Positions 38,441 to 48,045 of a stretch of 64,000 nucleotides of DNA are shown piece after piece. The DNA is from Acanthosoma haemorrhoidale (lineage: Eukaryota; Arthropoda; Insecta; Hemiptera; Acanthosomatidae). The stretch is taken from NCBI GenBank assembly GCA_930367205.1, contig OV884012.1, forward strand, positions 49,807,239-49,871,238. Direction: 5' to 3'. Every line of letters begins with the position of its first letter. Position 1 is the first letter of the stretch. A program made the position numbers and the translations under genes. The notes under the pieces are model-generated. The model saw only the letters and a list, made by a program, of their open reading frames with translations, did no database searches and was not told where the DNA came from.

Positions 38441-38690
38441 CGTTAAAAAATAGTTTGTTAGCTGGTACCAATGAGTAAAAAATAGAGCATAAATTTGTCT
38501 GAAGCACTAAATTGTCAAAAGTGACTTATCAAAATTAACAGAAAGTAATTTACACACAATATTTTAATTAATATGTGAGAAATACCCTGAATGTTACAAA
38601 CATTAGCTGATAAATCTTAACTTCTCGTTATAATTAAATGATCCATTTTTTTAAATTTTTTATTAGATAAAGACTAAATCGTGTTTCCGG
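38441..38690. other. AT-rich spacer between the two LINE-H copies
   Basis: Unrelated to either flank; no features seen. Confidence 0.4.
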
Positions 38691-39182
38691 AACAGCTGGG
38701 GAGGGCAAGAGAGCTCACCAGCTTTCTCAATGCACTATTTGGGTATAAAAATGGATAGGCATCTCCATTTCTCTACTCATTTTAGTAATAAAATAGAAAA
38801 AGTACGACAAAGGTCTTACCGGCTATCGCACTTGCTAACTTCACCTAACCTGTCACTTCGTCTTAAATTGATGATATATAAATGTGTCCTCCGGCCAGCT
38901 CTGCTGTACGGTGCCCCGCTATTTACCCATTTGACTGACAATACAGCCAAATGTCTCCAACACTTCCAGAATGGAATCATGCGAAAAGTGGTCCGACATA
39001 CCTCTTTCAAGAGGTTGAAGAACGCTGCACCCGTTGCTTGGTGTGCCGTCGGTGGGTGAGTTCATCCGCCGGAGACACATTAAGTTTTTTGACTCGTTGC
39101 AGCACCTGACAAATCCAGTGTTTAACACTATGACCCCACCACCCCTCCCGCATCGATTGTCTGTAAATTTAAAGGGGCTATG

Positions 39183-39213
<31 letters not shown>

Positions 39214-39220
39214 AAAACCT
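38691..39220 (+). mobile_element. LINE-H copy 2: ORF2 C-terminus with poly(A) tail
   Basis: The open frame 38730-39059 starts inside the thumb with YLGIKMDRHLHFSTHFSNKI and continues with RLKLMIYKCVLRPALLYGAP, the standard post-catalytic region of Jockey-like reverse transcriptases. A single frameshift between 39009 and 39019 moves to another frame, which runs RTLHPLLGVPSVGEFIRRRH and on to NLKGL and stop at 39181-39183. The stop is followed at once by an A tract (39184-39217, one G inside). The transcript therefore ended right at the stop codon or used a very short 3' UTR. It is 5' truncated; I see no target-site duplication. Confidence 0.85.
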
Positions 39221-39454
39221 GGGGATATTGGTAGACGTATCAATATCCTCTTTTTTTTGGTAGCCACGGGCTAATAACTCTTAAAATAATAAAAATTCGT
39301 TTATAGTATTATTAATTATGTTTTACGGGGGGACACTGGTGAAAAAGTAAGGGTTATTAAAGTTCTGATTAGATAACTTATAGTCGATACATATTATCAA
39401 ATGATGTTTATTGCTCTTAATTTATCTAATATTTAGTCATGTGCTAAAGTGATG
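39221..39454. other. AT-rich non-coding
   Basis: No features beyond a T run near 39252. Confidence 0.4.
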
Positions 39455-39491
39455 GGAATGACTGTACGGCACCGGCTCAGCGATCCTATTT
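39455..39491. repeat. 37-bp direct repeat, unit 1
   Basis: GGAATGACTGTACGGCACCG...GATCCTATTT; recurs at 39668-39704 with one substitution (T to A at the ninth base). The unit is much more GC-rich than its surroundings. Confidence 0.9.
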
Positions 39492-39667
39492 AGTCAAGGC
39501 TTTAATTGATTTGGTTGTACTTTTTTTTCGTAGCATTCCTGAGTGAGGTCTAATGGTCGCTTGAAGGGCTGAATGCTTGAACAACGACCAACACCCCATT
39601 GTAACTGGTTAATTAAAAAGGCTTTTTGATAATTTTGCTGAAAGGTCGGCCGGAATCACCGGTGACA

Positions 39668-39704
39668 GGAATGACAGTACGGCACCGGCTCAGCGATCCT
39701 ATTT
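39668..39704. repeat. 37-bp direct repeat, unit 2
   Basis: Second copy of the unit at 39455-39491, 213 bp downstream, same orientation, 36 of 37 bases identical. Flanks beyond the unit do not match. A G run (39717-39726) lies just to the right. Confidence 0.9.
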
Positions 39705-40205
39705 CGTTAATGCGAAGGGGGGGGGGAGGTCGAGGTTCCATTTTAGCATATGAAGGATAAAATATCGAGAGCTTTTAGAACCGTGTTCCAAACAATTAAG
39801 GACAAAGCTGTGTTTCATATTTCCTTTATACCGTTCACACGTTAAATGATGAAATGGATTTTGACCGACAAACACAATCCAAACAAATTACATTATGTAA
39901 TAAGAAGAGTATTTACAGTATCGATATTTATTAAAATTTCAAAACAAGCTTATTCACGTAATGTACCCTACAGAACCTTACAAATGAATGATAGTAAAAA
40001 CTGAAAAATCGACAGATATTCATAGCCTTAGTCTGCGACAAAAAGATGTGTTTCTCATTTGGGTAACTACTGCGCTCTTGCTATTGAAATGTCTTATGAG
40101 AGAATTTTAGCAATATATTATCTCTAAGACAGGAATATTAAGTCCTCGGTAGCTATGTCTGGCTGTGCGGCCATAGTACATTAGTACATCCAATAGGATT
40201 TCGTA
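39705..40205. other. AT-rich non-coding
   Basis: Nothing recognised. Confidence 0.4.
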
Positions 40206-40250
40206 GGGCCATTAGCCCAGCTGGGAGAGTAATTGCCTTCCAAAATAAGT
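40206..40250 (+). pseudogene. tRNA 5'-half-like fragment
   Basis: GGGCCATTAGCCCAGCTGGG then AGAG reads like an acceptor start followed by a tRNA D-arm. TAGCCCAGCTGG at 40213-40224 fits the internal A-box consensus TRGCNNARYNGG at every position. After it the sequence diverges: no T-arm/B-box is present within 60 nt. It is either the head of a decayed tRNA-derived SINE or a tRNA pseudogene fragment; chance is less likely but possible. Confidence 0.4.
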
Positions 40251-40929
40251 CATTTTTATTTTCAGGTATGTTGTATGTATTAAACTATGGGTTTTTGGCT
40301 ATCTTAGGAAAAAAAACTTTAAAAGGCACTTTTTTTTTAGTTTATCCACTGTAACATCCTTCCAGTGGATTTTTGACAGAAATATTTCACTAAGAATTTT
40401 AAGGGACATGTAATTTCTTGTACGTTTCTAATCAAACCTGCTGAAAACTTAGGATTGGGAAAATATGAAAATTTACAAAAAAACGCAAAAGTTTTCCCTG
40501 AATAATTTCTTTTGCAGTTTAGTGCAAAATTAAAACAATCATTCTAGCAGAGGATAGGATTTCCTACAATATTCATACAAAATATTAATAATTCCTCGAA
40601 ATAGAATCCGAAAATGGATACGATGTCCGAAAATAACAATTTTAGTGAAAGTGGGCTAGAAAATGCAAAAATCACTATTGTTAAAATTGCTATTCCTGAA
40701 TGTATCATTTTTAATCCACGATTTATGTAATATATACTTATAGTTTATGAGATTCATTTAAAATTTGGGGAATTACAAAATTTTAATCTATTCCCAAATA
40801 CACAAGGGTTATTACGATCAAAAATGTATGTTATGTAACAAAATTACATAATACATATGTATTGTTCACAAGCCGTTAAAAAGTATCAAAATAAGTGTTC
40901 ACTTTTCTTCCATTTCTTAGCAACGAATA
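40251..40929. other. AT-rich non-coding, possibly the 3' part of the Tigger-like element
   Basis: No terminal inverted repeat for the neighbouring transposase pseudogene was found here by eye. No other feature was seen. Confidence 0.3.
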
Positions 40930-42056
40930 TGTCCACTTTTTTCTGTTTCAAACACGTGGAAACGTTAAATCTATCTATGAATAGTTCAGCTGGAGCGGTG
41001 TCGGGGTGACGCTCGAAGTGCCCCACAATTTTGTAATGCAATCACAAGCGTCAGCAACCATGTAAATATCGCCTTCGATATTGATAGATTTCAACAAATT
41101 AATCACACATTAATCCCGCTCCTCTTCAATTATTTTACCAAGCGGTTCTTTTTGGTAAAATCTTTTGATGTTTTCAAGGACTCCCTGGTCCATAGGCTGC
41201 ATAAGTGGGGCTACGTTTGGTGGATGAAGTTGCACTTTAATTCCTCCGTTCATGAATACTTTTTCTCTCAAATGAGACGGACGGAGCATAGTCGATCAGT
41301 AAAATTGCTTTTTTTGACAAGCTATTTTATTTTAGGAACTTCAAGAATACTTCTTAAATAAAAACTGTACTTTCACGCATGTTTTTGTGGTGGTTAACCA
41401 CCGTCAACGAATTGTGGTTCTCAATTTTTAGCGCTCGGGGATTTTTGGATTTCCCTACAATGACTAGAGGAAACTCGTGTTTCCCTGATGAATTGCTACA
41501 AGCCACATTAGTTAGCCTATATTTGCTTCTCTTGTAGCCGAATCTTCAAGCGTTGCTATTGGCAAAGCGTTGGCGCTCCATCTAGTAAACAACCCAGTTT
41601 CGTCAGCATTATGAATTTGGTCGTGTGTCAATGCGTCTGATAATACAAATTGTTCGAACTCCTTTTTAAATTTTTCAGCACCAGCAACATCAGTAGGTAT
41701 TCACTTTTCAGATTAGCATGGCCACCACCGCGTCGGGTTTCCCAACGCTCTACCCACCCCGGGCTAGCATTATATTTTAGGTCTGGATTTGGCAATTTTT
41801 TGTTTAAGCTTAAAGCTTTTAGGGCAAAGATCGGTGCAGATTTAGACAAACCACATTCTTGCTGAGCACTGTAGCACATGAATAGTGCGTAGTGTAATGT
41901 TTCATGATTTACCTTTTTTGCCGTTCCTTTACCTTTCGAACGTTTTGACATTTCACAACAAAAACCTCCAATTTTCTTTGATTCTTCCAGTCGGACACTG
42001 TTGAAGTTCCAACAACCAAATCAGCAGCTATTCTCTTCAATGTTTCTCATTTATAA
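40930..42056 (-). pseudogene. Tigger/pogo-type DDE transposase, main part (broken)
   Basis: Minus strand, N- to C-terminus. 42050-41960: helix-turn-helix LKRIAADLVVGTSTVSDWK. 41951-41628: an open frame with the second CENP-B-type DNA-binding region (NASPGWVERWETRRG). About 41613-41590: HNADETGLF with the first catalytic aspartate (codon 41602-41604). Then HEFPLVIVGKSKNPRALK. About 41300-41285: LLIDYAPS with the second aspartate (41291-41293). About 41215-41130: PPNVAPLMQPMDQGV with the third (41188-41190), followed by ENIKRFYQKE and, after a stop, INLLKSI...YMVADACD-like sequence. This order and these motifs define CENP-B/jerky/pogo transposases (cut-and-paste at TA). At least five frameshifts or stops make it inactive. 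The N-terminus continues at 42561-42619 beyond an inserted retrotransposon. Confidence 0.88.
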
Positions 42057-42560
42057 ATTTGATTACTCATCCCTTCCAAATTCATGAAATTCCATAGTAA
42101 CCTATCCAACCACCCTAATCCCGTAGCACAGTCATTGCACTGCTCCACTCATCCCTATAATCCTCCTCGGAGACTGAAACGGCAGTGGGCTCGTGACCTA
42201 CTAACTAACTATAAATGCTCAACAGTGGGAGTCCTGGCAATGGCCAGTTTCTCCAATCATGTCCTGAGCGTATGTGGCTCTCGTGCTCTTCGTCAGCCTC
42301 CACTGGCTCGTAACCGGTGACGTGGCTGGTGGGGGAGCGTGGGGGACTTCCCAAGACTCCGCTTCCTCTTTTGCTTGCGAGGGAGGCAACAACCGTGTGG
42401 ACTTGGGGGGCCCCTGGGCTGTTTGTAAATGTTTGTAAATATTGTTTGAATGTGCGAGCGAATGATGAATTGTAAATATGGTATGAATGAAAACACTTAT
42501 CTCAATTATTTATTGCCTATTAAGTAAAGGCAGATTGTAATTTCATCATAATAAAGTTGT
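42057..42560 (+). mobile_element. Jockey-A copy 6, inserted in the Tigger-like gene
   Basis: Plus strand: the ORF2 C-terminus (FHSNLSNHPNPVAQSLHCST near 42090, ending RRLKRQWARDLL near 42190), then the 3' untranslated region with GGCAATGGCCAGTTTCTCCA, CGTGGGGGACTTCCC, TTTGTAAATATTGTTTG and the terminal CAGATTGTAATTTCATCATA and AATAAAGTTGT. It belongs to the subfamily of copies 2 and 4 (GCGAGCGAATGATG). It is 5' truncated near the ORF2 end. Its boundaries are fixed by the host transposase, whose reading resumes on either side. Any target-site duplication is only about 3 bp (TAA), shorter than the 11-12 bp seen in copies 2-4. Confidence 0.9.
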
Positions 42561-42619
42561 TAACAGATCCATTAATTAAGTATATCCATAACCACGACCT
42601 TCTTCCACTTCGATGCCAT
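42561..42619 (-). pseudogene. Tigger/pogo-type transposase, N-terminal piece
   Basis: ATG at 42619-42617 begins MASKWKKVVVMDILN, followed by a stop and WIC. MASK[RW]KKVV is the usual start of CENP-B-like transposases, and the I-L-N...W-I-C...K-G-E context is completed on the far side of the Jockey-A insertion (KxETLKRIAADL at 42053-42020). It is therefore the same gene as 42056-40930, split by the insertion. Confidence 0.75.
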
Positions 42620-45600
42620 TTTAACCTTGTACACTGCAACACACTCCCAAACTCTGATACAAAACAGAACTCCCATGCCATTCACACGAACAAAAACAAT
42701 ATAATTAAATTAAATAAATAGATCACCAGTAGTTAAAGTTAAAATAAAAATTATAAATTGCAGCACTAAAGGCTAACAAGAACAATCCGGTGGAACAACA
42801 CACGATCAACAAAATGAGATGTGCCGTGTTCGGCCGAGAGGGAAGCCAAGAAACTACTAATACCCAGGAAGACATTTTTTTTGGCGTGCCTGCTCCGTAG
42901 GGGCTGCGCTCTCGCAAGTGATGGGTACGGATCAAGCTCAACACTCTGGAGGAATATTTGTATACCATGTTTATCATATGACAAGCTTGATCAAACAACC
43001 ACCATTAGATCAGACTGTAAACTAGCATTTAGGTTTACGGCCACCAGGCTTCACGATATTAACATTGTAGTCCAAACTTTTGTTAAAATATTTTTAAAAA
43101 AAATTCAACCACGATGTTCCAAAATTGCAAACTAGAACGTATAATAGAAGAATACAACAATAAAACATATATAAAGTGAAAATACCATTAATATATAAAG
43201 TGCGTATTACGAACATATAAGATATAAACAAACAACTATGGTTTAATTTAAAAACTTTAATTAATTTTTGTGAAATAAACAGCTAATTATTTATCTTAAT
43301 GTAACGTCAATAGAACATATTAGAAGAAAGTCCTCTTGAAGTACTGCACTTTTCATTCATTTCATTTTATTTTTGATATTTGTACATGTGCCTTTTCATT
43401 GTCAACTCACAGGCCAGTTAATCACTCTTAGATCGGCCTGTATTATGTAATGGGTTATGCCATGGCACATGCTTTTACATTGTACATTATCCTTCATCAT
43501 CTTAATTGTTAAGAAGGCCATTCCTCACACTACAAACTCGTCACCTCGAGGAGAGAGATAAACTCCACTTATGGGGTAGTTAATGTGCATCTAGAACGGT
43601 TTATTAGTGCTTGGAAATTGTTCCATCAGCCAGGGACACAAACAGCAACCATAGGACTCGCATAAAACACTGTGTGAGTATTAGACTGTACTTTTAAAGA
43701 AATTATTGAAAGTTATTACTAAACTATTATTATTGCAGACCATTAAAAAGCTTAAATTAACGTGTGTATTGTAATCAATTTTCACACGCAACTGTTTCCT
43801 TACAGTGCTCATAACTAAAACGTCTTGTCGATGAGATATTTTGAGTTAAAGTGATTAATTGAAAAACATATTCCCACACCTGCAAATTTATTGACACTAC
43901 ATGAAATTGGCATTTCAATTACATATATTAAGACAGTAAAAAAAACTTTAATAAAAAATATTTTATCAATACATTTTCCAGCATAGCGTCTTTATTACAA
44001 CAACCTCTCCAGTGTGAAAAAACAAAAGATTTTTATTCTTCCCAAATTATAATCTACAAAAATTTAGAAATAATGAAAATTGGTAGATTTTTAAGGTTTC
44101 AATATTCCAGATGTGCAATCCATTTTAAAAATTTGAGCTATTTTGAAATACTATGGGCAATGCTTTCTTTCTTTATACACTTCGAACACAAATGCATTTT
44201 TTTAAAAACATTATATCTTGCCTTTAAATAAAAATAAGACTAGAGTATCTTTTAACTCTAGTAATCAAGTTTTTTCATTCAAGAAAAAATGTTCTTCATA
44301 AAGACCAGTTAAACTTCCTTCCTCGGATTTGGTCATATATTTATTTTCGTCAGCACTTCGGCTAAGGATGATTATTGCTTTCTTTCGCATTTCCTAAAAA
44401 TTTATTCAACTCTGAAGAGAATCTTTTTCGGAGGAATCATTCCAGTGACTCGGCAATAGAGGAAGATATACCATGAAAAAATATAAATAAGCCTATATAA
44501 AAAACTATTAAAAAGAAAATTATAATTTGCGTTTATCCATTAAACATTAATTCACGTAAAGGCTACGACTACAGTACAATGTTTTGGCAAATATATTATT
44601 TACAGTTCATGAAATAGTAATAAGTATTTAATAATTTTTAGGTCTTCATGAAACCTTAATTGTTGCCACCTAGTAGTCGCCAATCCGCTCATTTAATATA
44701 TCTTTAAGTATTATGTGGCATTGAATTTAAGATACCTTGCAGTCGGGAAGGAGTCATAGATTTTCTAGGAGTTTTAGGATTCTGCCATCTTCACAGGGCA
44801 CATCTGATTGGGCTTATTTCGTGACCAATGACTTTCAAAATGACCAATTGCTAAAATATAGTAAAAAATCCTCAAATCTACATTGGAAATGAGCCTCAAA
44901 CTTGAGGAAACTTATATTAAAAACCGTTGTTGCATTTTTAAAAGTCTTTTTAATCAGAAAATAAGTTGGAGACCCTTCAGTGAACGAGTCGTAAAGAGTT
45001 AAGAACAGTTTGGGGCTCCCAGTGGAAAAACTAAAAACTTTATTGCTTTGAGTTAGCTCTAGGGGTACTTTTTTCCGCGTATTTTTTTTTCTTCTTTTCC
45101 GACCGGGGATCCCTTTGCCATATTAGGGCCGGAAATTTGATTCGAAAAATTCAACACCGAAAACAATGTTACTGCTTCTAAAGACAGACGTAAAAACTAC
45201 AGTATGGTTATGAATACAATCCTCGTTCCTTTTGTTTGTTTCTCTAACGCTGTTTACGAATGCAGCCCTCATCTACATATTAATATAGTCACATAAGTTT
45301 ATTTTATCCATTGTGAAAAATTGTTTAATGAATGACAATCTCATACGGTTAAAACCTCGAAATGAAATAACTCCAAACTGTTTTAAAATACTTTTATATT
45401 CAAATAAAACCGAATAAATTTTTATTCAACTAAGGGTTGACTGTGGTGCCATTTGTTGGCGACGCCCTCGCTTGGTCTCGCCCAGACACGGCTGGCCACT
45501 CACCCCTGGGTCAAAAATATCCGGTTTTATATTATTTTAAATTGTAACAGCGTTATCAAATATCTCATTTATATAAGTATCAAGAAAGGTTTTGTATTTT

Positions 45601-47020
45601 GAGTTTATTCTCAACCACCTATTTCTTAATATGTCTATACCTCCAAGAAACTCCACCAGAAATAAAAAATAATAGGTGAAATGAGGGCTAATGATTATAT
45701 TAATTTATTTAGTATTCAGAATTACCAAGATTACAAAATAAAAATTATCAGTCATAAAGTAAGATGGCAAATATAATTCTATAAATTATGTACGCTACAA
45801 TTGCTGTAGGATTTCTTTACATCAATTAAAACTCCACATTAGCTTTTTACATGTTTATTAAAGGTTTGTAAAAAAACTAATCTAGCCAAAAATACATCTT
45901 ACTAAATATTGTAAGCAGCTAAATCATTTTAATTAAAAATCCTATTAAAACTGGATTGGTTTTAATACATGATTTCTATCCTTGGTTCTCAAAACTTAAA
46001 TTTTTGAAATATCTTCAAAATTTATTTTGGTTAACCGTATTTAAACTAGCCTTAACCAAAGGGAGAGAAAACACCAAGATTTAAATGTCAAGTAGCTTCT
46101 GAGCTTGGTCTTAATGTAGTGCTTATGAAAGTAAGTAAAAGGTACCTGATTTTCCATTATTACATTTTAACCAAAAACTAATCAGCATATTTTAATATGT
46201 TTTTCGAACATGCCTTTTAAATTTCAGATCAAATGGACCATGTTCATGGCTGGTGTGGAAAGCAGATGATGGTACCATCAATGAAAGTAGAGCCAATCCC
46301 TTCGGGGTGGGCAAGAATGTTTTAGAACATAGAAATTATATTCATTATTTTTTAGGTTAACAAATCATTTCTTTTGAAATGCGGTTGTACTTCTTTGTTT
46401 ATGAAAGTGAATAAGGGTGCTCATTGAATAATGAATTGAAAAATTGGATATAGGGATGCTTCCTTTGGAGTCTTTGAAGAGTAGCCAGTATTTCTATAGG
46501 AAAAAAGAGCAGTAACTAAAGACAAAAAACTGAGCAGAAGGTTCTGTTGAGAAATCAGCTTAGGTTAATGATGAGAGTCGTTAGGTTTTCCTCAAGTTTA
46601 TTAACGGACAACCTTTCGACATACAATGTATTTCTCCATCAGGTCCTAGCGTGAGATGGAAGAGGGTGTTGACTGTTTAAGAAACTTTGCAGAACAAAAG
46701 TTTTATAAATATATTTATTTATACACTCACGAGTAACAATGAACTGAATTTTAACTGATTAAATAAGGCCCTATTCTTGTGGGTTTGGCAATAAGTATAA
46801 GGTACAAGGGATTTATTATTATATTATATTTTTTTAGATTTGTTAAGTATTATATTAAGGGAGTTAAGTAGTACAAGGGATTGTATAAATGAGTGAAAAA
46901 AATGGGACATTGTATTGTAAGAATAAGAAGTAAACAATATAAGTATTATAACAAGGAAGGAAAAATCGTCAAAGGAAAATATGAAATTAATACAAGTAAT
47001 AAAAAATAAATACAGAGAAT
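42620..47020. other. Long non-coding stretch, no recognised genes
   Basis: About 4.4 kb. A balanced block at 42770-43000 has overlapping open frames on both strands (42723-42998 minus, 42821-43135 plus) without family resemblance. 43370-43680 is mildly GC-richer. A short CG-rich patch lies at 45430-45515. The rest is AT-rich. The upstream terminal repeat of the Tigger-like element may lie just right of 42620, but I could not pair it. Confidence 0.35.
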
Positions 47021-47029
47021 AATGGTGGT

Positions 47030-47225
47030 GAATTACGAATTGTTGGATTGGAGGGAGATTGGTGAGGTTTGTAAATGACGAATATTAATGAAGAGAATAG
47101 TAAAAGGGACCAGGTTTTTGGGATGTGAAATAAAGGTCAAAAGGGTGGGATCTACTTTGATAGCTGATTTGTATTTATAGTGTAAATAGGTAAGTTTTTA
47201 GTCATGATAGTACTGAAGAGAATGG
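47030..47225 (-). mobile_element. LINE-E copy 2: ORF2 C-terminal remnant
   Basis: Aligns with 36070-36260 (same strand) through GTAAATAGG...TTTAGTCATGATAGTACTG and GGGATGTGAAATA, and hence with the better copy at 55 kb. No open frame persists. The boundaries are where resemblance fades. Confidence 0.5.
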
Positions 47226-47645
47226 ATCAGGCGCCAGACTGTCTGTATTAACGTTTTCTTGTTGTTCGCCTATCCCTTTATGCCTGCTAGACCTCAGGAT
47301 ACAAACCTGACTAAGAATTCGCTTTGTATCAGTTTGGTCTTGCCTCTCATCGACTGAACAGATATCATGCAGTAGGACCGGCGACCCGCAGGGTGGTCTC
47401 GGATAATGGGATGTTTTGATCCAGCCGAGAACAGCCTGACTTATGGGCCGAAGGGATCAAACAGAATTTGTACCTCCCCGTGTAACCCCCCCCCCTTTGT
47501 GGCAGCTAGGCCTTTGTCATCCCTTGGATTTATGGCTAGGACAGAGCACACCTTATGTCCCCCGTGGGCGCTCTTTCGTTTGTTGAACAGAGGCAGATGG
47601 TGCGACACCATGTTGTCACGTCCCATCTGACCACCATCCCACATA
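47226..47645. other. GC-richer block of unknown nature
   Basis: Balanced sequence with a C9 run near 47487. Frames on both strands (47406-47630 plus, 47441-47644 minus) have no recognised homologue. It directly abuts the LINE-E remnant and could be part of it or of another repeat. Confidence 0.3.
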
Positions 47646-47930
47646 ATAAGTAATTTATTTTCATTAAATCACCAGCATTAGGGAATCAGCCCTCAGTTAT
47701 CCCACAAATGTACTGCCCTAACAACGCCATTTCATTTAAACGGGATAATTTTCACCTTATACAAAGGGCCATTTAGTCTATTTGGTAGGCCATTGAAACC
47801 TGTAAATATTTCCACAAAATCAGAGCTGTTTTAGCAATAGGTTTTATTAACACCTGCCCCTACTCAAAAAAATTGCTGTTACTTGGTAGTAACTACAGAC
47901 ATGAATGGCACCCGATAGAATATTATACTA
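47646..47930. other. AT-rich non-coding
   Basis: Nothing recognised. Confidence 0.4.
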
Positions 47931-48045
47931 TACACAGGTGGTCTGAAAAGTTTCCGACCTCAACATGAAGATGATAATAAAATAAATAAAAGCTAAAATA
48001 AAAGCTTTGCTAGGTCGGAAACTTTTCAGACCACCCTCGTGCATA
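47931..48045. mobile_element. Mariner-like MITE, copy 4 (complete, best inverted repeats)
   Basis: TA-bounded, 115 bp. The left end carries GGTGGTCTGAAAAGTTTCC followed by GACCT (47938-47960); the right end is its reverse complement AGGTCGGAAACTTTTCAGAC then CACC (48012-48034). The inverted repeats are perfect over 24 bp. The interior AACATGAAGATGATAATAAA is on the opposite strand to the other three copies, so this copy is inserted in reverse. No coding capacity. It is probably the least decayed MITE in the window. Confidence 0.88.

Noticed and set aside
41650..41865. 71-codon plus-strand frame
   Set aside because: Antisense shadow of the Tigger-like transposase frame.
42723..43135. Overlapping frames on both strands in a balanced block
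   Set aside because: No family resemblance and no splice-bounded exon pattern; left as non-coding.
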